A stretch of DNA of 64,000 nt, taken from Verrucomicrobiota bacterium (GTDB taxonomy: Bacteria > Verrucomicrobiota > Verrucomicrobiia > Limisphaerales > UBA11320). Shown in pieces: positions 1 through 8,023 of this stretch. The stretch spans positions 1 through 64,000 of the forward strand of contig JACQFQ010000020.1 of NCBI GenBank assembly GCA_016199985.1, in the 5' to 3' direction. Numbering within the stretch: the first letter of the stretch is position 1; every line of letters starts with the position of its first letter. The notes beneath the pieces are model-generated. The model searched no databases, was not told the DNA's origin, and saw only the letters and a program-made list of their open reading frames with translations. A program made the translations under genes and the position numbers.

Positions 1-1
1 C

Positions 2-127
2 AATCAACGCGAGGTCTGGGATATCCTGATGCAGATGCAGCAGATCACCGCCGAATACATGCTCAAAAACCTCCCCAACCCGCCTCGACGCAAACGTCTC
101 TCCAAAAAGAGGGTGGGCCTAAACTAA
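2..127 (+). CDS. C-terminal end of an unknown protein (5' end outside window)
   Basis: An open frame enters from the left edge and stops with TAA at 125-127, giving the last 41 residues of a protein. The visible part is hydrophilic, Met/Gln-rich (DILMQMQQ) and ends in a very basic tail (PPRRKRLSKKR). Third codon positions are mostly G or C, as in the other genes here, so the frame looks genuinely coding. I do not recognise the family, and too little is visible to suggest a function. A DNA- or RNA-contacting basic tail is possible but unproven. Confidence 0.6.
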   Translation, partial: NQREVWDILMQMQQITAEYMLKNLPNPPRRKRLSKKRVGLN

Positions 128-238
128 CCGCCATTCGGGTCTGCCACCGTTTGAAGAATTTCGAACAACCGTCCCGACTTCGATAAGCGGCTCAAGAACT
201 TCTCGAGCACCAGTGGTGTTTCTGGCTTTCCCATGGGG

Positions 239-278
239 AATTACTAACAAACCACTAATTTGTTTTTCATTAGTAATT
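239..278. repeat. AT-rich inverted repeat, 9-bp perfect arms
   Basis: AATTACTAA at 239-247 is repeated in inverted orientation as TTAGTAATT at 270-278, with a 22-nt loop. The loop itself contains a short AAAC/GTTT pairing (249-252 with 262-265). The segment is strikingly AT-rich in an otherwise GC-rich window. It could be a transcription terminator for the upstream gene (a T-run lies in the loop) or a scar of a mobile element. The sequence alone does not decide. Confidence 0.45.
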
Positions 279-701
279 CATTAACCGTTGAGCCGGTAGA
301 CTGCAGTCAACGCGATTTGGTGTGGTGTTTCTGCATTGCACCACAAAATGTGGGATACCGTGCATTTCGGTTGCTTTGCTCCTGCGGCCAACGCCCGTAG
401 AGATCCCTTCGTTCTCATCCTTCTCCCCTCTGAAATGACATGACCTGCGATCAGGGACATCTCCGCTGCGTTCGCATCCGGGCTCAGTGACTTTCCAGCC
501 CAGTTTAGTTCGTTGCCAGCTGCGCGGAAGCGAACACAATTTCGTGAGCCTCAAGGTCGGGGTGTTCCAGGGAGGGGTAAGCATCATTCACAGGAAGCCG
601 CGCGCCGTCGCGCCGTATCCGGCCGATTCGTCGCATTGCAAGAGACGGATTCCCCTGGCACGGTTTCTACTCATCACATGGCGAACCACAACCTTTCGCA
701 G

Positions 702-875
702 CGGGAACCCGGCCTTCCAGGTTGGTTTTCAATGTCGAGCGCGCCCGGGTTCGTGTTGCAGGAAACAGTGAGCCTCACGCCCGCCGGCTGGGTCAATTCG
801 CCCAGCGGCGCCGCGAACCCCGTGGACGTCCCAGCCTCCATTCCCATTAAGTTCTATAGGCTGAGGAAACCTTAG
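702..875 (+). pseudogene. Remnant of a secreted-protein C-terminal tail
   Basis: This plus-strand frame ends at TAG 873-875 and reads GFVLQETVSLTPAGW, then an Asn/Pro/Val-rich stretch, and finally KFYRLRKP. That is the conserved tail pattern (LQ.T..L....W....... P....FYRL) carried at the C-terminus of many large secreted Verrucomicrobia proteins, and related tails end the two large proteins at 10807 and 43383 in this window. Nothing upstream in the same frame looks like the body of such a protein: the frame opens only at about 513 and its 5' part is low-information. I read it as the leftover 3' end of a deleted gene. A real small protein starting at ATG 678 is less likely. Confidence 0.5.
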
Positions 876-962
876 CCTGGCAGCTCGACAGCCCCTGGGC
901 TCGATATCCTCGGTCGGGAGGGGACGGGACCCGGGGGCTCGGGCGCACCGAGGCGGGTATGC

Positions 963-2624
963 TCAACGAATGACCCACTCGGTGAAAGGCGGAACCCGCG
1001 CGAGGAGAAACACCCAGACTCCCACAAGGCTCGCCAGGATCAGGCTGTGCCAGAATACGAACTTGAGAATCGCGCCCTCCTGCCCGTAGTAGCCCGTCGC
1101 GGTGCTCGCCACCACGATGCTCTGCGCGTCCACCATTTTGCCCATCACGCCGCCGCTGCTGTTCGCGGCGCCCATGAGAATCGGACTCAATCCCGTCTGC
1201 TCCGCGGTGATCTGCTGCAGGCTTCCGAACAATACGTTCGAAGCGGTGTCCGATCCGGTCAGCGCCACGCCGAGCCATCCGAGAAGCGTTCCGAAGAAGG
1301 GGTAGAGATACCCCGTCTTCGCCATCACCAACCCCATCGCGCCGTCGGCGCCGGAGAACTTCGTGACATTTCCCAGCGCCAGCATCGCCGCGATCGTGAC
1401 CAGCGAATAGCGCACCTTCCACACCGTTCGCAGCCAGGTCACCCCCATCTCGCGCCACGAACAGCCCATCAGCAGGCCGGACAGGATTCCGGCAAAGAGG
1501 ATCGGCGTCCCCGTCGCCGTCAGCAGGTTCAGTTTGTATTCCGCGGCCTCCGGCTTCGCGTTCAACGCCGCGATCGGCGGCACGCGCTGGACGAGGCCAT
1601 GCAGCCCGGGCGCCGCGATCTTCCAGGGCGTCACGGCGTCCATCCGCTGCTTCACCGCGGGAACGCTCCACAACAGGATCGATCCCGTGAGCGCGACCCA
1701 AGGCATGCAGGCGAAGCCAAACCGCGACGGCGGCGCTCCCTCCGCGGCTGGACCCAAACGTGCGGTGTCCGCGCGCGCCGTGACGAGCGCAGATTCAAAT
1801 CGGGGCGGCGACCACGCCTTCAACAGCAGGCTCGTGGCAAGAATGGAACAGCCGCCCGAGATCAGGTCCACCAGATAGGGTCCGTGGTAGTGCGACACGA
1901 GGCATTGCGGGATCGCGAAAGACAATCCCGCCGTCAGCGCGGCGGGCCAAACCTCCCAAGCCCTCCGGAACCCGACAAACGCCATCACCACCCAGAACGG
2001 GATGATCAGCGAGAACACAGGCAGCTGGCGTCCGACCATGGCCGAAAGTTTGAGCACATCCATCCCCGTGATCTGGCTCAGCGTCGTCAGAGGGATCCCG
2101 AGCGATCCGAACGCCACCGGCGCCGTGTTGGCGATGAGCGCGAGGCCTGAGGCGTGGAGGGGCTTGAATCCAAGCTGCATCAAAATCGCTCCGGTGATGG
2201 CGACCGGCGCGCCGAAGCCCGCGACGCCCTCGATGAAGGCGCCGAATGAAAACGCGATCAGGATGACCTGGATCCGAGGATCCGGCGCCACTTTCGCCAA
2301 ACCCTCCTTCAGAATATCAAAAAGCCCCCGCTGCACCGTCAGTTGATGCAGAAAGAGGACGTTCAGGATGATCCAACCGATTGGAAACAATCCGTAGGCT
2401 CCGCCGTAGAGCGTGGTCACCCCTGCCATGGAGGCGGGCATGTGAAAAACGCCCGTTGCCACAGCCCAAGCCACGCCCAGGCTCAGCAAGGCGGACCAAT
2501 GGACCTTGAGGTGAAAGACTCCGATGCCGAGCAGCAGCACCACGACCGGCGCCGCCGCGGCAAGGGTGGAGAGGATCGGATTGCCGAGCGGGTCGTAATT
2601 CTGGAGCCAGGGCGCGGCGTTCAT
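963..2624 (-). CDS. lldP: L-lactate permease (LctP/LldP family)
   Basis: Predicted inner-membrane proton symporter for L-lactate (and probably glycolate). The 553-residue product has the usual family length (about 550) and roughly a dozen hydrophobic segments across its length. Family landmarks are visible: an N-terminal WxxxYDPLGN segment, a FGAFIEGVAGFGAPVAI motif near residue 135, NTAPVAFGSLGIP, and a C-terminal GSDTASNVLFGSLQ followed by ANSSGGVMGKM. The ATG at 2624-2622 is chosen because the protein then starts MNAAPW like its relatives; a GTG nine codons upstream (2651) is possible. It is monocistronic, with no lactate dehydrogenase genes (lldD or lutABC) beside it, so the substrate rests on family alone. 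Confidence 0.9.
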   Translation of the reverse strand: MNAAPWLQNYDPLGNPILSTLAAAAPVVVLLLGIGVFHLKVHWSALLSLGVAWAVATGVFHMPASMAGVTTLYGGAYGLFPIGWIILNVLFLHQLTVQRGLFDILKEGLAKVAPDPRIQVILIAFSFGAFIEGVAGFGAPVAITGAILMQLGFKPLHASGLALIANTAPVAFGSLGIPLTTLSQITGMDVLKLSAMVGRQLPVFSLIIPFWVVMAFVGFRRAWEVWPAALTAGLSFAIPQCLVSHYHGPYLVDLISGGCSILATSLLLKAWSPPRFESALVTARADTARLGPAAEGAPPSRFGFACMPWVALTGSILLWSVPAVKQRMDAVTPWKIAAPGLHGLVQRVPPIAALNAKPEAAEYKLNLLTATGTPILFAGILSGLLMGCSWREMGVTWLRTVWKVRYSLVTIAAMLALGNVTKFSGADGAMGLVMAKTGYLYPFFGTLLGWLGVALTGSDTASNVLFGSLQQITAEQTGLSPILMGAANSSGGVMGKMVDAQSIVVASTATGYYGQEGAILKFVFWHSLILASLVGVWVFLLARVPPFTEWVIR

Positions 2625-2788
2625 GCGAGGAGTCCGGCGACCATGGACCACCGCTTCGAATCAATGCAAGCGGGATGCGCCGCGAATCCGCGCGGCCCAA
2701 CTTCCCACTTCCCAGCGAGGGCGCTTTTGTTTACTAACAGTCGGAGAAGAATCGACAGACACAATCAACGCTAACCGACGACTGACTT

Positions 2789-3424
2789 ATGGCATTGCGA
2801 CTGGGCGACACGGCTCCCAATTTCACCGCGGAGACCACTGAAGGCTCCATCGACTTCCACCAATGGCTCGGAACGGGCTGGGGCATCCTTTTCTCGCATC
2901 CCGCGGACTTCACCCCCGTCTGCACGACCGAACTCGGCGCGGCGGCCCGGCTGAAGCCGGAGTTCGACAAGCGCGGGGTCAAATGCGTCGCCATCAGCGT
3001 GGATCCGCTCAAATCGCACCAGGGTTGGATCGGCGACATCAATGAGACGCAGAAATGCTCCATGAATTTCCCCATCATCGCGGACCCCGACCGGAAGGTC
3101 TCGATGCTGTATGACATGATCCATCCCAACGCCGACGCGACCTTCACCGTGCGATCGGTCTTCGTCATCGGCCCGGACAAGAAGGTCAAGCTCACGCTCA
3201 CCTATCCCGCCTCCACCGGCCGCAACTTTCTGGAGATCCTCCGCGTCATCGACTCCCTGCAACTGACCGCGAACTACAAGGTCGCGACGCCCGTCAACTG
3301 GGAGAACGGACAGGACTGCATCATCACTCCCGCCGTGAAGGACGACGAGATTCCCAAGCTGTTCCCCAAAGGCGCAAGGCACGTGAAGCCCTACCTGCGC
3401 TACACGCCGCAGCCCAACCGCTAG
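2789..3424 (+). CDS. 1-Cys peroxiredoxin (AhpC/TSA, Prx6-like)
   Basis: Cytosolic thiol peroxidase that reduces hydrogen peroxide and organic hydroperoxides. The 211-residue protein carries the peroxidatic site HPADFTPVC with Cys45 and the conserved Pro/Thr of the Px3Tx2C motif. A central KVSMLYDMIHP and a C-terminal extension ending in RYTPQP are typical of the Prx6 subfamily rather than of AhpC. No classical resolving Cys-Pro motif is seen near the C-terminus, though one additional Cys lies in QDCIITP. It is divergent from the lactate permease (about 165 bp between starts) and convergent with the glycosyltransferase; its stop codon forms part of the palindrome at 3422-3448. No clear Shine-Dalgarno sequence precedes the ATG. 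Confidence 0.9.
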   Translation: MALRLGDTAPNFTAETTEGSIDFHQWLGTGWGILFSHPADFTPVCTTELGAAARLKPEFDKRGVKCVAISVDPLKSHQGWIGDINETQKCSMNFPIIADPDRKVSMLYDMIHPNADATFTVRSVFVIGPDKKVKLTLTYPASTGRNFLEILRVIDSLQLTANYKVATPVNWENGQDCIITPAVKDDEIPKLFPKGARHVKPYLRYTPQPNR

Positions 3425-3448
3425 CCGCCCGTCGCCGACGAGCGGCTA
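3422..3448. terminator. Palindrome spanning two convergent stop codons
   Basis: TAGCCGC at 3422-3428 pairs perfectly with GCGGCTA at 3442-3448, and an inner CGTCG/CGACG pairing extends the stem. The left TAG is the stop of the peroxiredoxin gene and the right CTA is the reverse-strand stop of the glycosyltransferase, so one hairpin serves both convergent transcripts. There is no T-run, so it would be an unusual terminator or an mRNA 3'-end stabiliser. Confidence 0.4.
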
Positions 3449-4720
3449 AGAAGCGATGGCCTGGAGAATCCCGCGGGCCATGGCCTCCACGCTGAATTCC
3501 CTGCGCGCGCCTTCGGCGGCCTGAACGCTGAGACGCCGACGCCATTCAACGTCCGAAGCGACGCGAACATAGCCTTCCGCCAGCGCCTCGGTGGTGTTCT
3601 CCGTGATGATGCCTCCTCCGCTCCGCTCGACGATCTCCGGGAAAGCGCAGTGACGCGGCTGCACGACAGGGACGCCCGCGGCCATGGCCTCCACCAAATA
3701 AAGTCCGAAGGCCTCGCTGTATTGCGCGGGGACCGAGAAGAAGCTCAGGGACTGGAGAAAACGGATCTTCGCGTTGCGATCCAGGTTGGGGTGAAACTCG
3801 ACGGACTCCATCGCGCCCTCGTCGCTCAACCGCGCGCGGAGCTTCCCGACAAACGGCTCGTCGCCCGGGCCGCAGCTTCCGCCCACCTTCAGCCTGAGGC
3901 CCGGAACGTCGCGACGCGCGAGCAGATAGGCGTCGATGAGCCGGTCCAGCCCCTTCTCAGGACACATGCGCGCAAAGAATCCCAGGACGGGCGGCGAGGC
4001 TCCTTGCGCGGACGGGGAGGGATCGTATCCGTCGAGCAGAATGCCATTCGAAACCACGCGCAGCTGCGCGGACGACAACGAAAGGCGCTCCGCCATCCGA
4101 TTCCCGAAATAAACGCTTGCCGCGATGAAGCGATGGACCTCGCGAGCCCGCAGGCTCATCTCGCGCCAGCATTCCTCGCGAAAAGGCGACCCCATGGCAT
4201 CCACAAAATCATCCTCCCCCTGGAGCATGCAAACCACCGGACAGCCGAGGTCGCTCCCGAGCCGTCGAGCCATGCCCAGCAGAAGCGCGTTGGACAGGAA
4301 CACCGCGTCCGGCTTCGGCTGGGCGCGGAGCCATCCGATCAGCTCGTCCAGTTCGCGGGCCTGCCGCCCCTCCTCGCCTCGCAGCATCGACAGCGTCAGC
4401 TCCCCGAGATCCGAAGCCCGGGTCTTGGCCGCTTTGCCCGTGGCCCATCGCAGCAATCGCGGCGAGGACAGCCATGCCCGGATCCATCCGGGCGTGTGGC
4501 GAAAAAGCGCGGACCGCTGCTGAAGATACACATTGATGCCCCCGAAAAAGAGCGGCGATGACGCGCTTTGATCCGGCTCATCAAGCGTCATGGGGAGGTA
4601 GAGCGGGAGCATGAGCGTGTCATGTCCCTGGCGGCGCAACTCGGCCACCAGCGCGTTGTCGCGAAAGCAATTGCCGCAATACATCGCCCCGGCGCCGGGA
4701 GTGAGCTGAACCAGGTTCAT
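3446..4720 (-). CDS. GT-B glycosyltransferase (GT4-like)
   Basis: Probable family 4 (GT-B fold) sugar transferase of 424 residues. The C-terminal half shows the nucleotide-sugar domain: LGFFARMCPEKGLDRLIDAY, then a retaining-enzyme E-x7-E type segment YSEAFGLYLVEAMAAGVPVV. The N-terminus reads LTPGAGAMYCGNC, a Cys-containing start that I associate with a bacterial subfamily common in Planctomycetes/Verrucomicrobia; its role is unknown to me. The start ATG at 4720 begins exactly at MNLVQLTPGAG and leaves a 37-bp gap to the upstream gene. A longer frame to 4795 would overlap that gene. It is the last gene of the minus-strand operon that starts near 9.2 kb, so it may glycosylate that operon's product. 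Acceptor and donor are unknown. Confidence 0.8.
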   Translation of the reverse strand: MNLVQLTPGAGAMYCGNCFRDNALVAELRRQGHDTLMLPLYLPMTLDEPDQSASSPLFFGGINVYLQQRSALFRHTPGWIRAWLSSPRLLRWATGKAAKTRASDLGELTLSMLRGEEGRQARELDELIGWLRAQPKPDAVFLSNALLLGMARRLGSDLGCPVVCMLQGEDDFVDAMGSPFREECWREMSLRAREVHRFIAASVYFGNRMAERLSLSSAQLRVVSNGILLDGYDPSPSAQGASPPVLGFFARMCPEKGLDRLIDAYLLARRDVPGLRLKVGGSCGPGDEPFVGKLRARLSDEGAMESVEFHPNLDRNAKIRFLQSLSFFSVPAQYSEAFGLYLVEAMAAGVPVVQPRHCAFPEIVERSGGGIITENTTEALAEGYVRVASDVEWRRRLSVQAAEGARREFSVEAMARGILQAIAS

Positions 4721-4757
4721 GACAATCGCCGGGAGCGGGGCGGTTGGAGTTGCGATT

Positions 4758-6056
4758 TCAAACAGCGGCGTTGACGCCGCCCTGGAGCTGCTCAACGGCG
4801 CTCAGAGGCATTCCACAGGGCAGGTCGTCAGGAAGCGGCGCGAACGGCCGGATGGCGTCCCAGAGGGCCGAGAAGTCCTTGTTCACATCGCCCGAAAGAC
4901 AGTCAGTGATATACCCCACCACCTCGGGATGGCCATCGGTGATCTGTCGAAAGCTGAAGTTGGGATTGTAGAACGCATAGACGAGCTTGCGCATGTTCTC
5001 GACGCCACGGCGAATCGTCTCCGCGTAGGGCCGAAAACGCTCGGGCGAGAAATCGCCCTCCGCGAGCGCCTGATGCACGGCGTCGCCCGCCATGACGCCG
5101 CTCTTGAGCGCGAGCATGACCCCGGACGAAAAAACAGGGTCCAGGAACGCAAACGAGTCCCCCGCGAGCAGCAATCCCTCGCAGCCGCAGTGCCGAGAGT
5201 GGAACGAATACTCATTGGTGATGTAGTAGCCGCCCACCTGACGGCCGCACGCGAGATGGTCCTGCAGCCACACATTCTGGCCGACTTCGCGTCGGAACAT
5301 GGCCTCGGGCGATCGGACCCCGTCGCGAGAGAGGTATTTCCCTTCGGCCACAACCCCCACCGAGATCCGATCATTGTGCTGCGGAATGTACCAAAACCAA
5401 CCCTTCTCCGGAACGAAGGCAACGGTCGTCGCGCCTTCGTCGACGCCCTCGTCCCGCTTCGCGCCTTCGAAATAAGTCCAGACCGCCACCTTGTTCAGGA
5501 AGGGATCCTTCATGCGCCAGCCCTGTCGCACGGTGGAGAAGGCCTCCTTCCCGGTGCAGTCGATGGTGATGGGGGCGCGATGCTCGACCTCCGTTCCGTC
5601 GGCCTGCCCGACGCGAACCCCCACGACACGATCGCCCTCCTTCAGCAGCTCCTTCACTTCCGAGCCCTCGTGAACCGTCGCGCCCCGCTCCCGCGCGTTG
5701 TCCAAGAGCATCTGATCGAACTCCGACCTCAGCACCTGCCAAGTCTGCGCCACGGTCTCGCGATCGTAGCGATTGAAGAAATAAAACGGCTGGGAAGCCT
5801 TCCCGTTGGGGGACACGAACTGCACGCTGTACTTCTTCACGAAGCACGACTGCTTCATCTTCGGAATGAGGCCGAGCCTCTCCAGCGGCCCGTAGGTGAA
5901 TGGAAGCAGCGATTCGCCGATGTGGTATCGCGGAAACCTCTCCCGCTCCAGAACCAGCGTCCGCCTCCCCTGATCCGCCAGAACCGTCGCGGCGCTCGCT
6001 CCGGCGGGGCCGCCGCCAATGATGATCGTGTCCCAGTTTGTGTGATGGCTGCTCAT
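4758..6056 (-). CDS. Flavin-dependent halogenase-like FAD oxidoreductase
   Basis: FAD-binding enzyme of 432 residues in the family that includes FADH2-dependent halogenases and related aromatic oxidoreductases. Seen in sequence: the dinucleotide-binding GGGPAGAS at residues 14-21; FPRYHIGESLLP at 41-52; a Lys pair (74-75) in FVKKY; GWFWYIP at 219-225, matching the halogenase WxWxIP motif; AGDSFAFLDPVFSSG at 298-312, whose F-x2-P-x2-S-x-G part matches the motif used to distinguish halogenases from plain monooxygenases. Family members that do not halogenate also exist, so the activity is inferred. It lies 3 bp downstream of the chorismate-lyase-like gene, which suggests a phenolic or benzoate-type substrate. 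No flavin reductase gene is visible nearby. Confidence 0.75.
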   Translation of the reverse strand: MSSHHTNWDTIIIGGGPAGASAATVLADQGRRTLVLERERFPRYHIGESLLPFTYGPLERLGLIPKMKQSCFVKKYSVQFVSPNGKASQPFYFFNRYDRETVAQTWQVLRSEFDQMLLDNARERGATVHEGSEVKELLKEGDRVVGVRVGQADGTEVEHRAPITIDCTGKEAFSTVRQGWRMKDPFLNKVAVWTYFEGAKRDEGVDEGATTVAFVPEKGWFWYIPQHNDRISVGVVAEGKYLSRDGVRSPEAMFRREVGQNVWLQDHLACGRQVGGYYITNEYSFHSRHCGCEGLLLAGDSFAFLDPVFSSGVMLALKSGVMAGDAVHQALAEGDFSPERFRPYAETIRRGVENMRKLVYAFYNPNFSFRQITDGHPEVVGYITDCLSGDVNKDFSALWDAIRPFAPLPDDLPCGMPLSAVEQLQGGVNAAV

Positions 6057-6059
6057 GGT

Positions 6060-6665
6060 CTACGCGTGTTGAGAGGATCTTGCGCCCCGCGCGCCAGGAT
6101 CGGCGGAAGGGAGAATCTCGACGATCTCGGCGAACGCTCCGCGATCCTCGATCGAAAGCGTGTTGCGCCGGCCGTAAAGGACGCTCGGCGCCTTCAAGCG
6201 CAGCGCCCCGTTGATGAACGAGTCGGATGTGATCCGCAGAAAAGCCTTGGGGCGGCTCACAAACGCCACGGAGAAATCCTTGAGCACCTGGCCCAATGGC
6301 AGGCGCTCCTCGAGAATGGCGCGCCGGGCCGCGGACGGCAGGGCGGTGAGCTCGATCTTGATCGCGCCAAACTCCACGGCTGTGTCGACCTCATCCAGCA
6401 AGAGCGCCACTGCCCGGAGGTAGTAGGCCCCGCGAGTCTCCCGACGCAGAACCTCGAGATGAATGCTTCTCTTGTGAAAGGCGATGAGCGTCGACGTCAT
6501 GTCGTTCGCGTGGACCAGCAACGACCTGTCGGGCTCGGGCATCCGCTCGGGCGTCACCGCCTCCACAAACGGCAGAGGCAAGCCCGCGTGCTTGTAGAAG
6601 TCGTCCAGAGGATGGATGAGCGGGAGCACGCTCGCGATCCCTGGAGTGGAAGTGGTGGATCCCAT
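6060..6665 (-). CDS. Chorismate lyase-like protein (UbiC/Rv2949c-type fold)
   Basis: A protein of about 201 residues resembling the chorismate pyruvate-lyase-like family (UbiC, Rv2949c), whose characterised members convert chorismate to 4-hydroxybenzoate plus pyruvate. Supporting features are LLVHANDMTSTLIAFH near residue 50, YYLRAVALLLD, VEFGAIKIELTALP and LPLGQVL. These reproduce the order of the strand motifs with the conserved Arg, Glu-Phe-Gly and Pro-Leu-Gly. The ATG at 6665-6663 is 8 bp after the upstream stop; a TTG at 6677, overlapping that stop by 4 bp, is the alternative start. Gene order places it between a HemN-like radical SAM gene and a halogenase-like gene, so it may supply an aromatic starter. 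Family assignment is by motif pattern only and is moderately sure. Confidence 0.6.
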   Translation of the reverse strand: MGSTTSTPGIASVLPLIHPLDDFYKHAGLPLPFVEAVTPERMPEPDRSLLVHANDMTSTLIAFHKRSIHLEVLRRETRGAYYLRAVALLLDEVDTAVEFGAIKIELTALPSAARRAILEERLPLGQVLKDFSVAFVSRPKAFLRITSDSFINGALRLKAPSVLYGRRNTLSIEDRGAFAEIVEILPSADPGARGARSSQHA

Positions 6666-6673
6666 GGCGAAGC

Positions 6674-8023
6674 TCAAGCGTATCGAACGTTCCGATGCTC
6701 AGGCAGGAAGAACTCGTGCAGCAAACGGTCGACCTGCAACAATCCGTCGCGGTTCAGGCGGATGTCATCGCCATCGACTCGCGCGAAGCCCCATTGGGCG
6801 AGCGTGGCCAGCGGGGCCGCGAACCGCGCCCGCGGATCCACGCCGAACTTTCCCTGGTAGTAGGAGGCCTTCACCCCTCCGGTCTTCAGCTGGAGGATGA
6901 ATTCGCGGATCAAGCGCTCGTCCGCCGTGGGGGTGAGCGCCCGGTGGACGGGCGATCGTCCCGCCTGGACAGCCTTGAGATACGGATCGAAGTCGTGCTC
7001 GTTCTGATAATGCGTCCCGCCGATGTGCCCGAAGCTCGCGACCCCAAGACCGAGCAAATCAGCGCCGGCCCACAGCCGATCGCGATAGACAAATCGCGTG
7101 CGCTCCTTGCTCTTCACCACGGTGTAGGCGCTGGACACCGTATAGCCCGCCTTCTCAAACTCGCTGAAGGCGTAACGAACCCAGCCCCGCTTGGTGTCCC
7201 AATCGGCCACCGGCGCGGCCAGCTTCCCCTCCGCCTTCATCTGACGGTAGATGGTGGTGTTGTACGGCACCTCCATCTGATAAACGGTGACGCTGTCGGG
7301 ATCCATTTCGATGGTCTTCCGGACGCACTCCCGCCAGTTCGACTCGGTCTCCTCCACCATGCCGGCGATCAGGTCGACGTTGATCTGCGGGAAGCCCACC
7401 TCGCGCGCGTACCGATACGCGCGCTCGATTTCTCGGCTCTGATGCGCGCGTCCGTTGATCTCGAGGATGTGGTCGTCGAAGTTCTCAACACCCAGGCTCA
7501 AACGCGTGACCCCCATCTCGCGAATCGCCTTCAGCTTGTGGTCCGTGAGCGTGCCCGGCTCCGCCTCGAAGGTCACCTCTTCCGCCTCGTCCCAGGGGAG
7601 CAGGTCGCGCATGGACCGCGTCAGGTGCTGCAACTGATCGACCGAGAGATACGAAGGCGTGCCACCGCCGAAGTAGATGAAACGGGGTTTTCGGCCGCCG
7701 ATGAAGGGCATACCGGCGTAAATCGCGAGTTCCTGGATCGCGGCGTCGATGTAGCCGCGAATGGCGGCGGAATCCTTGTCGGTATAAACCCTGAAATAGC
7801 AGAAGTGGCAGCGCTTTCGGCAAAACGGGATGTGGAGATACACCCCCAGCGGCACGTCCGGCTTCGGCGCGCGCTTCAGCGCGTCCTCGAACGCGGGAAC
7901 ATCCTCGGTTTTCCACGCGGAGAACGGCGGGTAGTTGGAAATGAAATAGTTTCCGACCGTGGTTTCCTTCTGGATCACGGGGGCGGGCGGGGCGGAGGCG
8001 GGGTTCGAAGGCGCGACGCTCAT
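6674..8023 (-). CDS. HemN/HemW-like radical SAM protein
   Basis: Radical SAM enzyme of 449 residues related to oxygen-independent coproporphyrinogen III oxidase. The 4Fe-4S/SAM motif is YLHIPFCRKRCHFC, with Cys68, Cys72 and Cys75, followed by FGGGTPSYLS, a FEAEPGTL segment and LSLGVENFDD. The HemN-like C-terminal domain is present (DLLGLGVASFGH, then a wing with KTGGVKASYY). It could be a true coproporphyrinogen dehydrogenase or HemW, but its place in an operon with halogenase-like and chorismate-lyase-like genes makes a HemN-like tailoring enzyme (methylase or cyclase class) equally plausible. The start is well fixed: a strong AAAGGAGG lies 6 nt before ATG 8023, and that ATG overlaps the upstream stop (ATGA). 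Confidence 0.85.
   Translation of the reverse strand: MSVAPSNPASAPPAPVIQKETTVGNYFISNYPPFSAWKTEDVPAFEDALKRAPKPDVPLGVYLHIPFCRKRCHFCYFRVYTDKDSAAIRGYIDAAIQELAIYAGMPFIGGRKPRFIYFGGGTPSYLSVDQLQHLTRSMRDLLPWDEAEEVTFEAEPGTLTDHKLKAIREMGVTRLSLGVENFDDHILEINGRAHQSREIERAYRYAREVGFPQINVDLIAGMVEETESNWRECVRKTIEMDPDSVTVYQMEVPYNTTIYRQMKAEGKLAAPVADWDTKRGWVRYAFSEFEKAGYTVSSAYTVVKSKERTRFVYRDRLWAGADLLGLGVASFGHIGGTHYQNEHDFDPYLKAVQAGRSPVHRALTPTADERLIREFILQLKTGGVKASYYQGKFGVDPRARFAAPLATLAQWGFARVDGDDIRLNRDGLLQVDRLLHEFFLPEHRNVRYA

Larger units (their letters stand above)
128..962. other. Gene-poor interval with no convincing intact gene
   Basis: About 0.8 kb between the partial gene and the lactate permease. It holds an AT-rich inverted repeat (239-278) and the tail fragment of a secreted protein (702-875). 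An open frame of about 105 codons on the minus strand (587-270) starts within poorly structured sequence and resembles no family I know. The base composition and the broken tail fragment suggest decayed or rearranged DNA. I see no promoter or RNA gene here that I can defend. Confidence 0.5.

Noticed and set aside
270-587. A 105-codon minus-strand open frame in the gene-poor left interval
   Set aside because: No family resemblance, no ribosome binding site and irregular third-position composition; treated as possible repeat DNA instead.
4719-6860. A 713-codon plus-strand open frame opposite the halogenase-like gene
   Set aside because: It covers three real minus-strand genes, whose motifs (GGGPAGAS, WxWxIP, EFGAI) establish the coding strand.
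6674-8023. Calling the HemN-like gene hemN or hemW outright
   Set aside because: The Cys motif and C-terminal domain fit the family, but the operon context does not involve haem synthesis, and HemN-like tailoring enzymes share these features.
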